Numbered from the stretch's first letter, positions 1 to 17,077 are shown. The stretch is DNA of 64,000 nt from Aquipseudomonas alcaligenes_A (GCA_048595745.1 CP184361.1); one strand, 5' to 3'. Notes: generated from the letters alone by a model not told the origin. Numbers and translations: made by a program.

Positions 1-1278
1 GACGTGACGGCCGTTGACCTGAAACTCGTAGTGCAGGTGCGGCCCGGTGGACAGGCCTGTGGTGCCGATATAGCCGATGATCTGGCCCTGTTTCACGCTC
101 ACGCCGTTGCGGATGCCCTTGGCAAAGCCCTGCATGTGTCCGTAGAGCGTGCGATAGGTATTGCCGTGCTGAATGATCACGGTATTGCCGTAGCCGCCGC
201 GCCGTCCAGCCAGCATGACGCGTCCGTCGCCGGCAGCCTTGATTGGCGTGCCGCGCGGCGCCGCATAATCGACGCCCTTGTGTGCGCGGATCTTGTTCAG
301 AATCGGGTGGCGACGGCCCATGGAGAACTTCGAGCTGATGCGGGCGAAGTCTACCGGAGTGCGGATGAACGCCTTGCGCATGCTCATGCCGTCAGCGTTG
401 TAGTAGCTGGTCACGCCCTGTTTGCTGGTGTAGCGAACTGCGGTATAGGTCTTGCCGCGGTTGGTGAAGCGCGCTGAAAGGATGTTGCCGCTCCCAACCT
501 TCTTGTTGCCGACCACATGCTCCTCATAGATGAGCTCGAACTCGTCGCCCTCACGGATGTCCTGGGCGAAGTCGATGTCGTAGCCGAACACGTTGGCCAG
601 ATCCATGGTCAGGCTGTGCGACAGACCGGCACGCTTGGCGGAGAGGAACAGCGAGCTGTTGATCACGCCGTGGGCGTAGGTGGTGCGTACGTCCGGCTTG
701 ACCAGCTCGCGCTTGAAGGAGAAGCCTTTGTCGCTGCGCGTCAGGGAGATGCTTTCGAGGTCGCTCAGCTTGCTGCCCAGGCGTTCCAGTTTGCCGTCGG
801 GAGTCAGCTTGAATTCCAGTACCTGGCCAACATGCAGGCGACCGAAGCGCTTGGCTTCCTTGCTGCTGCCAATGGCTTCGTGCAGCGCATTGGCATCCAG
901 ACCGACCCGCGAGAATACGGTCGACAGTGTGTCGCCACTGGCAACAGTGACGCTTTTCTGTAGCGGATCGGTAGGAAGACTGGCTTGGTTGTTCTTATCC
1001 GCGTCTGCTTGGGCGCTGTTCTTGTTGTCGCTGAGGCCGGCATCGGCAAAAGGCGATGCGCCTCCATCCCCGGCGGTCTGGCCGGGTCGGAGATCGTCCT
1101 TTTCCTGGACGATCTGCTCGGAGCCGTTGTCTAGCTCCAGGCTCAGGTAGGTCTTCTTCGCCTCGACTTCGCGGGAGGGGAACACCAGCAGGGCCAGGCT
1201 CAGCAGCGCCGCTACGCCGCTGGCTGCCAGCAGGTGGCTCCTCGGGTAGGGCGGGGCTTTGGGTACAGAATGCGTCAT
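1..1278 (-). CDS. M23 family metallopeptidase (cell-wall endopeptidase), C-terminus beyond window edge
   Basis: Read on the minus strand from ATG at 1278; the frame stays open to base 1, so the last residues lie outside the window. The protein has a short basic N-terminus, one hydrophobic segment at about residues 15-33 (membrane anchor or signal), a LysM/OapA-like segment at about 105-155 and a C-terminal M23 (LytM-type) domain. The zinc ligands are visible: H333 and D337 in HKGVD, then the HxH pair H414/H416 in HLHYEF. By family knowledge these enzymes cut peptidoglycan cross-links in the periplasm during wall growth; substrate specificity is inferred. It is divergent from tyrS with about 180 bp between them, the arrangement seen in other Pseudomonas. 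No good Shine-Dalgarno is visible before the chosen start. Confidence 0.9.
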   Translation of the reverse strand, partial: MTHSVPKAPPYPRSHLLAASGVAALLSLALLVFPSREVEAKKTYLSLELDNGSEQIVQEKDDLRPGQTAGDGGASPFADAGLSDNKNSAQADADKNNQASLPTDPLQKSVTVASGDTLSTVFSRVGLDANALHEAIGSSKEAKRFGRLHVGQVLEFKLTPDGKLERLGSKLSDLESISLTRSDKGFSFKRELVKPDVRTTYAHGVINSSLFLSAKRAGLSHSLTMDLANVFGYDIDFAQDIREGDEFELIYEEHVVGNKKVGSGNILSARFTNRGKTYTAVRYTSKQGVTSYYNADGMSMRKAFIRTPVDFARISSKFSMGRRHPILNKIRAHKGVDYAAPRGTPIKAAGDGRVMLAGRRGGYGNTVIIQHGNTYRTLYGHMQGFAKGIRNGVSVKQGQIIGYIGTTGLSTGPHLHYEFQVNGRHV

Positions 1279-1293
1279 GGCTAAGGGTGTTTC

Positions 1294-1321
1294 TTGGAAG
1301 AATGCATTAACTGTCTAAAAT
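1294..1321 (+). promoter_or_regulatory. candidate tyrS promoter
   Basis: TTGGAA, a 16-nt spacer and TAAAAT lie in the divergent gap before tyrS. A second possibility is TTGTAA-16-TATGGT with a TG one base before the hexamer at 1393-1420, closer to the gene. Neither can be preferred by reading alone. Confidence 0.3.
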
Positions 1322-1458
1322 ATAATCAAAATTCCCTATAGGCAACCCTGTGGCTGACCTATCGGCCGAGTGGCCGGCCCTGGGGGCAAAGCTTGTAATT
1401 GGTCAGTGATCTTGTATGGTTGGTTCCCTTTTGGTCTGTGGGTAGCGTGAGTTCTGTC

Positions 1459-2658
1459 ATGAAGTCGGTTGAAGAGCAGCTGGCGCTGATCAAGCGCGGT
1501 GCGGAAGAGGTTCTGGTTGAGTCTGAACTGGTAGAGAAGCTCAAGCGCGGCGAGCCGCTGCGTATCAAGGCTGGTTTCGATCCGACGGCGCCCGACCTGC
1601 ACCTGGGGCATACCGTGCTTATTAATAAGCTGCGCCAGTTCCAGGAGCTGGGCCATCAGGTGGTCTTCCTGATCGGCGATTTCACCGGGATGATCGGTGA
1701 TCCCAGTGGCAAGAGCGCGACTCGCCCTCCACTGACCCGTGAGCAGGTGCTGGACAACGCGGAGACCTACAAGGCGCAGGTGTTCAAGATTCTCGATCCG
1801 GCCAAGACCGAGGTGGCGTTCAACTCCGCCTGGATGGATCAGCTGACGCCGGCCGACTTCATTCGTCTGGCTTCTCAGTACACCGTGGCGCGCATGCTCG
1901 AGCGCGATGATTTCCAGAAGCGTTATGAAGGCAATCAGCCGATCGCCATTCATGAGTTCCTCTATCCCTTGGTGCAGGGCTATGACTCGGTAGCGCTGCG
2001 GGCTGATGTCGAGCTGGGCGGTACCGACCAGAAGTTCAATCTGCTGATGGGGCGCGAACTGCAGCGTGCCTATGGTCAGTCGTCGCAATGCATCGTCACC
2101 ATGCCGCTGCTTGAGGGGCTGGATGGCGTGAAGAAGATGTCCAAGTCGTTGGGTAACTATGTGGGCATCCAGGAAGCGCCAGGCGTGATGTACAACAAGC
2201 TGGTCTCCATGCCGGATGCGCTGATGTGGCGTTACTTCGAACTGCTGAGCTTCCGCTCCATGGAGGAGATCGAGCAGTTCAAGCAGGACGTGGCTGCTGG
2301 CGCCAATCCTCGCGATATCAAGATCAAGCTGGCTGAGGAGATCGTGGCGCGCTTCCACGGTGAAGAGGCTGCCGCAAATGCGCATCGCTCGGCGGGCAAT
2401 CGCCTCAAGGATGGCGAGCTGCCTGACGACCTTCCGGAAGTGGAGCTGCTTTCTGCCGAAGATATGCCGATCTCGTCCGTCCTTAATAAGGCAGGCCTGG
2501 TGAAGAACGCTGCGGCGGCTCGTGATCTGCTCAATGCGGGTAGCGTGAAGGTCGATGGCGAGGTGGTCGACCGCGCTTTCATCTTCAAGCTGGGCTCCGC
2601 GCATGTCTGCCAGGCGGGCAAGAAGGCTTTCGCGCGCATCAGCCTCAAGGCTGAGTAA
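1459..2658 (+). CDS. tyrS: tyrosine--tRNA ligase
   Basis: Charges tRNA-Tyr with tyrosine in the cytoplasm. 399 residues from ATG 1459; the frame is open further upstream (1399) but the family N-terminus begins MKSVEEQLAL, so the later ATG is chosen. Class I synthetase signatures are present: HLGH at residues 48-51 (HIGH box) and KMSKS at 226-230. A C-terminal S4 RNA-binding domain covers about 335-399. The KMSKS spelling and overall sequence match the TyrZ-type enzyme found next to the rRNA operon in Pseudomonas. tRNA-Tyr itself is encoded at 16708 in this window. The gene ends 18 bp before the first rRNA promoter hexamer. Confidence 0.97.
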   Translation: MKSVEEQLALIKRGAEEVLVESELVEKLKRGEPLRIKAGFDPTAPDLHLGHTVLINKLRQFQELGHQVVFLIGDFTGMIGDPSGKSATRPPLTREQVLDNAETYKAQVFKILDPAKTEVAFNSAWMDQLTPADFIRLASQYTVARMLERDDFQKRYEGNQPIAIHEFLYPLVQGYDSVALRADVELGGTDQKFNLLMGRELQRAYGQSSQCIVTMPLLEGLDGVKKMSKSLGNYVGIQEAPGVMYNKLVSMPDALMWRYFELLSFRSMEEIEQFKQDVAAGANPRDIKIKLAEEIVARFHGEEAAANAHRSAGNRLKDGELPDDLPEVELLSAEDMPISSVLNKAGLVKNAAAARDLLNAGSVKVDGEVVDRAFIFKLGSAHVCQAGKKAFARISLKAE

Positions 2659-2675
2659 AAGTCCGAGGAACGGGC

Positions 2676-2703
2676 TTGACGGCCCGTTCAGGGTCCTTAT
2701 AAT
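2676..2703 (+). promoter_or_regulatory. rrn operon 1 promoter P1
   Basis: TTGACG, 16-nt spacer, TATAAT, followed by a GC-rich discriminator (GCGCGCC), a pattern typical of stringently controlled stable-RNA promoters. It is the farthest upstream of four similar pairs before the first 16S gene. Confidence 0.75.
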
Positions 2704-2772
2704 GCGCGCCTCTTCCGGTGCAGTCCTCTCGGAAAACTCCTTGAAAATCAAAGAGTTGTACGAAATAAAAGA

Positions 2773-2800
2773 TTGCATCGGCGGCGGATTCAGTTAGAAT
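2773..2800 (+). promoter_or_regulatory. rrn operon 1 promoter P2
   Basis: TTGCAT, 16-nt spacer, TAGAAT, then GC-rich GCGCCGGGC. The -35 is weaker than in the neighbours, but spacer and discriminator match them. Lies 97 bp after P1. Confidence 0.55.
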
Positions 2801-2879
2801 GCGCCGGGCTGACAGGGTGGTGGTTTGGCTCTGTCGGTGCTTCGATTCTTCGGAGTCGAAAGCGCTAGAAAGGAGGTGG

Positions 2880-2907
2880 TTGACAGCGGTTTTGAACGCT
2901 GTAGAAT
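2880..2907 (+). promoter_or_regulatory. rrn operon 1 promoter P3
   Basis: TTGACA, 16-nt spacer, TAGAAT, then TCGCCTCCCGC. Lies 107 bp after P2. A short hairpin (CTTCGATTC / GAGTCGAAAG, around 2840-2863) sits just upstream. Confidence 0.7.
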
Positions 2908-2987
2908 TCGCCTCCCGCTGATGAGATCGGAAGCGATGTTGGAAGCGCAAGCGGTTGAGAAGAAACGAAAAATTCTTCAAAAACAGC

Positions 2988-3015
2988 TTGACAGGTTGAA
3001 AGGCTGCTGTAAAAT
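2988..3015 (+). promoter_or_regulatory. rrn operon 1 promoter P4 with A-rich upstream tract
   Basis: TTGACA, 16-nt spacer, TAAAAT, then GCGCGGCCTC. Bases 2957-2986 are A-rich and resemble an UP element for the RNA polymerase alpha subunits. This is the only one of the four promoters that is also inside the duplicated unit. Confidence 0.8.
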
Positions 3016-3210
3016 GCGCGGCCTCGGTTGAGACGAAAGACTTAATCGAAACGCTCTTTAACAACTGAATCAAGCAATTCGTGTGGGTGCTTGTGAGGTA
3101 AGACTGATAGTCAACTGATTATCAGCAACACAAGTAACACTCGTGAATTCGAGAGTTTATTTGCGATTGCTGAGCCAAGTTTAGGGTTTTCTCAAAACCC
3201 AAGCAGTATT
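3016..3210 (+). promoter_or_regulatory. rrn operon 1 leader: boxA and 16S processing stalk
   Basis: Transcribed leader before 16S. A boxA-like antitermination element (CGCTCTTTAACA) is at 3052-3063. Bases 3066-3087 are perfectly complementary over 22 nt to 4775-4796 beyond the 16S 3' end, forming the long stalk that RNase III cuts to release pre-16S. Confidence 0.8.
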
Positions 3211-4746
<1,536 letters not shown>

Positions 4747-4837
4747 ATCGAAGACTTCAGCTTCTTCATAAGTTCCCACACGAATTGCTTGATTCACTTG
4801 CGAAAAGCGATTGGGTTGAGACCCGAGAGTGACGATT

Positions 4838-4914
<77 letters not shown>

Positions 4915-4939
4915 ATTGTCGGGATGGCCAGTGTCAAAT

Positions 4940-5015
4940 GGGGCCATAGCTCAGCTGGGAGAGCGCCTGCTTTGCACGCAGGAGGTCAGGAGTTCGATCC
5001 TCCTTGGCTCCACCA
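4940..5015 (+). tRNA. tRNA-Ala (TGC)
   Basis: 76 nt including encoded CCA. Anticodon TGC lies in the loop TTTGCAC; acceptor GGGGCCA pairs with TGGCTCC with one wobble. 25 bp after tRNA-Ile in the same precursor. Confidence 0.97.
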
Positions 5016-5245
5016 TCAACTCACGATCGCTGAAAGCTCAGAAATGAACATTGGTAGTTCAATGTTGATTTCTGGTCTTTGCGCCAGAACTGTTCTTTAA
5101 AAATTTGGGTATGTGATAGAAGTGACTAACAGCGTGTTTCACTGCACGTTGTTAATCAAGGCAAAATTTGCGAGTTCAAGCGCGAATTTTCGGCGAATGT
5201 CGTCTTCACGTTACGAATCTATAACCAGATTGCTTGGGGTTATAT
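5016..5245 (+). other. tRNA-Ala to 23S spacer with second boxA
   Basis: Holds a boxA-like element (TGTTCTTTAAAA) at 5092-5103, where antitermination factors would reload ahead of 23S. Bases from about 5227 pair with sequence just after 23S (about 8125-8155) to form the 23S processing stalk. T5135 is C in copy 2. Confidence 0.7.
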
Positions 5246-8137
<2,892 letters not shown>

Positions 8138-8271
8138 TAACACCCAAACAATCTGTAGATTGTCGGTGATGGTGAAGTCGACAAACAAACCGAAAGTTCG
8201 CTAAGAACCGCAAAGCCAAGATCACATACCCAATTCGCTGTGGCGACTTAACACCGACACAGCAACCGAAT

Positions 8272-8390
8272 TGCTTGACGACCATAGAGCGTTGGAACCA
8301 CCTGATCCCATCCCGAACTCAGAAGTGAAACGACGCATCGCCGATGGTAGTGTGGGGCTTCCCCATGTGAGAGTAGGTCATCGTCAAGCT
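8272..8390 (+). rRNA. rrf: 5S ribosomal RNA, copy 1
   Basis: About 119 nt. The 5' end TGCTTGACGA pairs with 3' TCGTCAAGC, closing helix I. The core CCGAACTCAGAAGTGAAACG is typical. Three base differences from copy 2 lie in the 23S-5S spacer (8187, 8209, 8249), none in 5S itself. Confidence 0.96.
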
Positions 8391-8397
8391 CCTATCC

Positions 8398-8437
8398 GGA
8401 AACCCCGTCCTGCATGCAGGGCGGGGTTTTCCTTTTT
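8398..8437 (+). terminator. rrn operon 1 terminator
   Basis: GC-rich hairpin built from AACCCCG...CGGGGTT with an inner TGCATGCA, followed by TTTTCCTTTTT. It differs completely from the terminator of operon 2. Confidence 0.85.
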
Positions 8438-8531
8438 ATGTAAGCCCTCGCTTTTTGGTGAGGGTGCTGTAGGAAGGAATTCCGCAGGAGATAAGTTGTT
8501 GAGAAGAAACGAAAAATTCTTCAAAAACAGC

Positions 8532-8559
8532 TTGACAGGTTGAAAGGCTGCTGTAAAAT
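8532..8559 (+). promoter_or_regulatory. rrn operon 2 promoter (copy of P4)
   Basis: TTGACA-16-TAAAAT with the same A-rich upstream tract and GC-rich discriminator as P4 of operon 1. No counterparts of P1-P3 exist here, so operon 2 has a single visible promoter unless transcription reads through from operon 1. Confidence 0.8.
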
Positions 8560-8754
8560 GCGCGGCCTCGGTTGAGACGAAAGACTTAATCGAAACGCTC
8601 TTTAACAACTGAATCAAGCAATTCGTGTGGGTGCTTGTGAGGTAAGACTGATAGTCAACTGATTATCAGCAACACAAGTAACACTCGTGAATTCGAGAGT
8701 TTATTTGCGATTGCTGAGCCAAGTTTAGGGTTTTCTCAAAACCCAAGCAGTATT
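8560..8754 (+). promoter_or_regulatory. rrn operon 2 leader: boxA and 16S processing stalk
   Basis: Same as the operon 1 leader. boxA is at 8596-8607; the 22-nt stalk arm at 8610-8631 pairs with 10319-10340. Confidence 0.8.
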
Positions 8755-10290
<1,536 letters not shown>

Positions 10291-10381
10291 ATCGAAGACT
10301 TCAGCTTCTTCATAAGTTCCCACACGAATTGCTTGATTCACTTGCGAAAAGCGATTGGGTTGAGACCCGAGAGTGACGATT

Positions 10382-10458
<77 letters not shown>

Positions 10459-10483
10459 ATTGTCGGGATGGCCAGTGTCAAAT

Positions 10484-10559
10484 GGGGCCATAGCTCAGCT
10501 GGGAGAGCGCCTGCTTTGCACGCAGGAGGTCAGGAGTTCGATCCTCCTTGGCTCCACCA
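10484..10559 (+). tRNA. tRNA-Ala (TGC), copy 2
   Basis: Identical to the tRNA at 4940; anticodon TGC, encoded CCA. Confidence 0.97.
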
Positions 10560-10789
10560 TCAACTCACGATCGCTGAAAGCTCAGAAATGAACATTGGTA
10601 GTTCAATGTTGATTTCTGGTCTTTGCGCCAGAACTGTTCTTTAAAAATTTGGGTATGTGATAGAAGTGACTAACAGCGCGTTTCACTGCACGTTGTTAAT
10701 CAAGGCAAAATTTGCGAGTTCAAGCGCGAATTTTCGGCGAATGTCGTCTTCACGTTACGAATCTATAACCAGATTGCTTGGGGTTATAT

Positions 10790-13681
<2,892 letters not shown>

Positions 13682-13815
13682 TAACACCCAAACAATCTGT
13701 AGATTGTCGGTGATGGTGAAGTCGACAAACGAACCGAAAGTTCGCTAAGAACAGCAAAGCCAAGATCACATACCCAATTCGCTGTGGCGACTCAACACCG
13801 ACACAGCAACCGAAT

Positions 13816-13934
13816 TGCTTGACGACCATAGAGCGTTGGAACCACCTGATCCCATCCCGAACTCAGAAGTGAAACGACGCATCGCCGATGGTAGTGTGGG
13901 GCTTCCCCATGTGAGAGTAGGTCATCGTCAAGCT
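13816..13934 (+). rRNA. rrf: 5S ribosomal RNA, copy 2
   Basis: About 119 nt, same sequence as copy 1 as far as I can read. Confidence 0.96.
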
Positions 13935-13940
13935 CCTATC

Positions 13941-13983
13941 CCCAAACCCCCATCCGCATTAGCGGGTGGGGGTTTGGCCTTTC
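13941..13983 (+). terminator. rrn operon 2 terminator
   Basis: CCAAACCCCCA...TGGGGGTTTGG hairpin (with an imperfect inner TCCGC/GCGGG) followed by CCTTTCT. The repeat ends at its first base. Confidence 0.8.
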
Positions 13984-14188
13984 TGGGGCTAAAGTTTCAA
14001 GGTCTGATGGGCGGGCCGCTGCTGTCGGATCGGTGCATGCCTAAGTCGCGGGCATTAAAAGTGCTCCCGAATATGGCAGCTCTTATCTTTAGTGCCTTAC
14101 TTCGTTCTTGTCCCCTGTCGTGTGCATTTCTAGGCAATTTCTGGCTGCGTCGTTATGATGCCTGCCTCTTTGCATGGGCGTTATTTTG
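13984..14188 (+). other. gap between rrn operon 2 and birA
   Basis: About 200 bp with no gene visible. TATGAT at 14154-14159 is a plausible -10 for birA, giving a leader of about 25 nt, but no good -35 stands at 16-18 nt upstream. Confidence 0.35.
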
Positions 14189-15154
14189 ATGCGCGAAGTG
14201 CTGCAACTGCTGCGAGATGGCCAGTTTCATTCCGGCGAGTCCCTGGGGGCGGTGCTGGGTGTGAGCCGTGCGGCCGTCTGGAAGCGGCTTCAGCATCTTG
14301 AGGCCGAGCTTGGTCTCGAGATACACCGTTTGCGTGGTCGCGGCTACAAGTTGGCTTCTCCGCTATCCCTGCTCGACCCCGAGGCCATTGTGGCTGCCTG
14401 TCTGGAGTGCGGCTGGGAGGCTTTGGTCATCGACAGTGTTGACTCGACAAATGCTGAGGTTCTGCGTCGTCTGGCTGTCGGCGCGCCTGCGCCTCTGTTG
14501 GTCCTGGCGGAAAGACAGGAGAGCGGACGGGGGCGTCGTGGTCGCCAGTGGGTGAGCCCTTTTGCCGAGAACCTTTATTACAGCCTCGGGCTGCGCCTGG
14601 AGGGTGGGGTCTTCTCGCTTGATGGGCTCAGTCTCTCCGTTGGGCTGGCCGTATTGCGTTGCTTGCACGAGCAGGGTGTGGTCGAGGCCGGGCTCAAGTG
14701 GCCTAACGATCTGCTGGTCGCGGGGCGGAAGATCGCCGGTGTGCTGTTGGAGCTTTCTGGTGATCCGGCCGGAGAGTGCCAGGTGGTGATTGGTATTGGT
14801 GTGAATGTGAATATGCTGCCTGGCTCCCGTGTTGTGATCGATCAGCCCTGGACGTCGCTGCGTGAGTGCGTTGGTCGCCTGGTCGATCGTACGGCGCTGG
14901 CGCTGGCTCTCGGGCGCTGGTTGCAGCATTACCTCTCCCTGCATGCGCGCGGCGGATTCGCCGCTTTACATGAGGAATGGGAGACCTGTCATCTCTGGCA
15001 GGGTAAAGAGGCCAGCTTGCTAGCTGGGCCGCAGCGTATAGATGGCGTTGTTCTGGGGGTCGATGCCCTTGGCGCTCTGCGTCTGGATGTGGCTGGCCAG
15101 GAGCGTCAGTTCAGTGGTGGCGAGCTTAGCCTGAGGTTGCGTAATGATTCTTGA
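14189..15154 (+). CDS. birA: bifunctional biotin--[acetyl-CoA carboxylase] ligase / biotin operon repressor
   Basis: Activates biotin to biotinyl-AMP and transfers it to the AccB lysine; the N-terminal domain represses biotin synthesis genes. From ATG 14189 the product is 321 residues; ATG 14174 is in frame but adds residues not seen in the family and has no ribosome site. A winged helix-turn-helix covers about 18-38, so this is the two-function type. The ligase motif GRGRRGR is at 113-119 and KWPNDLL at about 175. The last 11 bp overlap the coaX start, so the two are translationally linked. Confidence 0.95.
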   Translation: MREVLQLLRDGQFHSGESLGAVLGVSRAAVWKRLQHLEAELGLEIHRLRGRGYKLASPLSLLDPEAIVAACLECGWEALVIDSVDSTNAEVLRRLAVGAPAPLLVLAERQESGRGRRGRQWVSPFAENLYYSLGLRLEGGVFSLDGLSLSVGLAVLRCLHEQGVVEAGLKWPNDLLVAGRKIAGVLLELSGDPAGECQVVIGIGVNVNMLPGSRVVIDQPWTSLRECVGRLVDRTALALALGRWLQHYLSLHARGGFAALHEEWETCHLWQGKEASLLAGPQRIDGVVLGVDALGALRLDVAGQERQFSGGELSLRLRNDS

Positions 15155-15902
15155 GCTGGACTGTGGCAACAGTCTGATCAAATGGCGTGTGCTGAATGCA
15201 GAGTCTGGCGCGGGCCTTGCTGGCGGCGTGGTCGACTCTGATGAGGCGTTGCTGCAGGCGTTGAATGCCGTCGAGGGGCTTGCGCTGGTTGGTTGTCGTC
15301 TTGTCAGTGTGCGCAGTGATGCTGAAACGACCGCGCTGGTCGAACTGCTGCAGTCCAGGTTCGCCGCTACTGTGTTGTGCGCACAGCCAGCGCAGGTGCT
15401 CGGCGGTGTACGTAACGGCTACGACGAATATGCTCGCCTGGGGCTGGATCGTTGGCTCGCGGTGGTGGGTGCTTATCAGCTTTCCAGTGGCGCCTGCCTG
15501 GTGCTGGATCTGGGAACCGCGGTAACGGCTGACTTTGTGGCTGCCGACGGAGAGCATATGGGTGGTTATATTTGCCCCGGCCTACCGCTGATGCGCAATC
15601 AGTTACGCACCCATACCCGGCGCATTCGCTATGACGACATCTCGGCGGAGCGAGCGCTGCAGAGCCTGCAGCCGGGGCGGTCCACTGTGGAGGCTGTCGA
15701 GCGTGGCTGTGCTCTCATGCTGCGCGGCTTTGTCCTGACTCAGGTCGAACTCGCGCGCGAGCGTTGGGGGGAGGATTTCACGGTGTATCTGACAGGGGGA
15801 GATGCGGCTCTGGTCAGTGAAGTGTTGCCGAGGGCGCGCCTGGTCTCCGATCTGGTCTTCGTCGGGCTTGCGCTGGCCTGTCCGTTGCCTGGAGTTCGCT
15901 AA
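15144..15902 (+). CDS. coaX: type III pantothenate kinase
   Basis: First step of coenzyme A synthesis: phosphorylates pantothenate. 252 residues, the usual length. The ASKHA-fold phosphate motif DCGNS is at residues 6-10, with LDLGTAVTADF and a C-terminal YLTGGDA marking the nucleotide fold. Type III enzymes are not inhibited by CoA, a family property. Starts inside the end of birA and its stop overlaps the next start by one base (TAATG). Pairing of biotin and CoA genes here is standard in Pseudomonas. Confidence 0.94.
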   Translation: MILELDCGNSLIKWRVLNAESGAGLAGGVVDSDEALLQALNAVEGLALVGCRLVSVRSDAETTALVELLQSRFAATVLCAQPAQVLGGVRNGYDEYARLGLDRWLAVVGAYQLSSGACLVLDLGTAVTADFVAADGEHMGGYICPGLPLMRNQLRTHTRRIRYDDISAERALQSLQPGRSTVEAVERGCALMLRGFVLTQVELARERWGEDFTVYLTGGDAALVSEVLPRARLVSDLVFVGLALACPLPGVR

Positions 15903-16579
15903 TGCGCTGGTTCTTTCTGCTTCTATTGGTTCTGAATCTCTTCTATTACGTCTGGCATCAGCAGCAGGCTCCGCTGCGAGTCAAGGAAGTGGAGCCGATG
16001 GCGCTGTATCAGGGCGCTCAGCAGGGTTTGCGTCTGCTTGATGCAACGGATCGGGCGAAGGTGCGTCCCGAACTTGCGCAGTCAACCTCCAGGTCGCTCG
16101 ATGAAACCTGTCTGTTTCTGGGCAGTTTTCAACAGGAGGATGGTGCGCGACAGGTCGAGCAGCGCCTGATGGTGCTGGATATCCAGGCCGAGATTCGCTC
16201 GGTGGATGCGGCGGCAGGCTTGGATTACTGGGTGTATCTGGCTCCCCTGGCTTCTCGGCAGGCGTCCCTGCGCCAATTGAAGGAGCTACAGGCGCGCAAG
16301 ATCGACAGTTACATCATTACCCAGGGGGATCTGGCCAACGGTATCTCGCTGGGTATCTTCCCGCGCAGCGATTCGGCTGAGAGCGTCATGCTGCGCTTGC
16401 GGGATGCGGGATATGAGCCGCTGTTGCGCGAGTTGCCGCGGGCGCAGCGCAGTTTTTGGGTACGCATTGCGCCGGAGAGCCGGCGCCTGGCTGATGATGT
16501 GATGCCCCAGCTGGCCGCGGACTTCCAGGATTTGCAGCATCAAATAATGCCGTGCGAAAGCGTTGCAACTGGTCAGTAG
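15902..16579 (+). CDS. SPOR domain-containing membrane protein
   Basis: 225 residues. A strongly hydrophobic N-terminus (MRWFFLLLLVLNLFYYVW) is an uncleaved anchor or signal, and a SPOR-like domain lies at about 138-190 (DSYIITQGDLANGISLGIF is the start). By family knowledge SPOR domains bind septal, glycan-denuded peptidoglycan, so a role in division or wall remodelling is likely but not shown. A central segment around residues 65-125 is ordered-looking but unrecognised. Overlaps coaX by one base and is the last gene of the birA operon. The first promoter of the tRNA-tufB operon begins inside its 3' end. Confidence 0.85.
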   Translation: MRWFFLLLLVLNLFYYVWHQQQAPLRVKEVEPMALYQGAQQGLRLLDATDRAKVRPELAQSTSRSLDETCLFLGSFQQEDGARQVEQRLMVLDIQAEIRSVDAAAGLDYWVYLAPLASRQASLRQLKELQARKIDSYIITQGDLANGISLGIFPRSDSAESVMLRLRDAGYEPLLRELPRAQRSFWVRIAPESRRLADDVMPQLAADFQDLQHQIMPCESVATGQ

Positions 16580-16591
16580 TTTGCATAGAAT
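16563..16591 (+). promoter_or_regulatory. tRNA-tufB operon promoter P1
   Basis: TTGCAA-17-TAGAAT with GC-rich discriminator GGCGCCCGC. The -35 lies inside the final codons of the SPOR gene. Confidence 0.6.
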
Positions 16592-16667
16592 GGCGCCCGC
16601 TTGAGGGGGAGGCCCCCTGAGGCGGCTGTCGAAATGCGCTAACCTCAAGTTTTTATTGAGAAAATGC

Positions 16668-16695
16668 TTGACAGTCAGGTGGTAGCGGTTAAAAT
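16668..16695 (+). promoter_or_regulatory. tRNA-tufB operon promoter P2
   Basis: TTGACA-16-TAAAAT followed by GCCGCCC, nearly the same design as rrn promoter P4. The -10 ends 12 bp before tRNA-Tyr. Confidence 0.8.
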
Positions 16696-16707
16696 GCCGC
16701 CCACTTT

Positions 16708-16792
<85 letters not shown>

Positions 16793-16817
16793 GATTTAAG
16801 CGTGAGCTACAAGCTCC

Positions 16818-16891
<74 letters not shown>

Positions 16892-16917
16892 AGTTTGTTG
16901 TTTGTGCAAAGTGTTTC

Positions 16918-16993
16918 GCTCATGTAGCTCAGCTGGTAGAGCACACCCTTGGTAAGGGTGAGGTCAGCGGTTCAAATCCGCTCATGAGCTCCA
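16918..16993 (+). tRNA. tRNA-Thr (GGT)
   Basis: 76 nt; anticodon GGT in TTGGTAA between ACCC and GGGT. Acceptor GCTCATG pairs with CATGAGC. CCA is encoded. Confidence 0.96.
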
Positions 16994-17000
16994 CTTCTAC

Positions 17001-17033
17001 AAAGGCAGATATGCAGATATCTGCCTTTGTTTT
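17001..17033 (+). terminator. perfect 12-bp hairpin between tRNA-Thr and tufB
   Basis: AAAGGCAGATAT, loop GCAG, then the exact complement, followed by GTTTTAA. It looks like an intrinsic terminator, yet tufB lies only 45 bp downstream with no other promoter visible. It may be an attenuator or a processing site separating the tRNAs from the tufB message. Confidence 0.65.
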
Positions 17034-17077
17034 AATGGCAGTGTCAGTTCTCAATTCCTAGTTCGGAGACGAGTCAG

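Noticed and set aside
1336..2778. 480-codon open frame opposite tyrS
   Set aside because: Shadow of tyrS; extends into the rRNA promoter region and has no motifs.
16601..16622. GAGGGGGAGGCCCCCTGAG near-palindrome after the SPOR gene
   Set aside because: Looks like a terminator stem but lacks a T-tract and lies between two good promoters of the tRNA operon; left unassigned.
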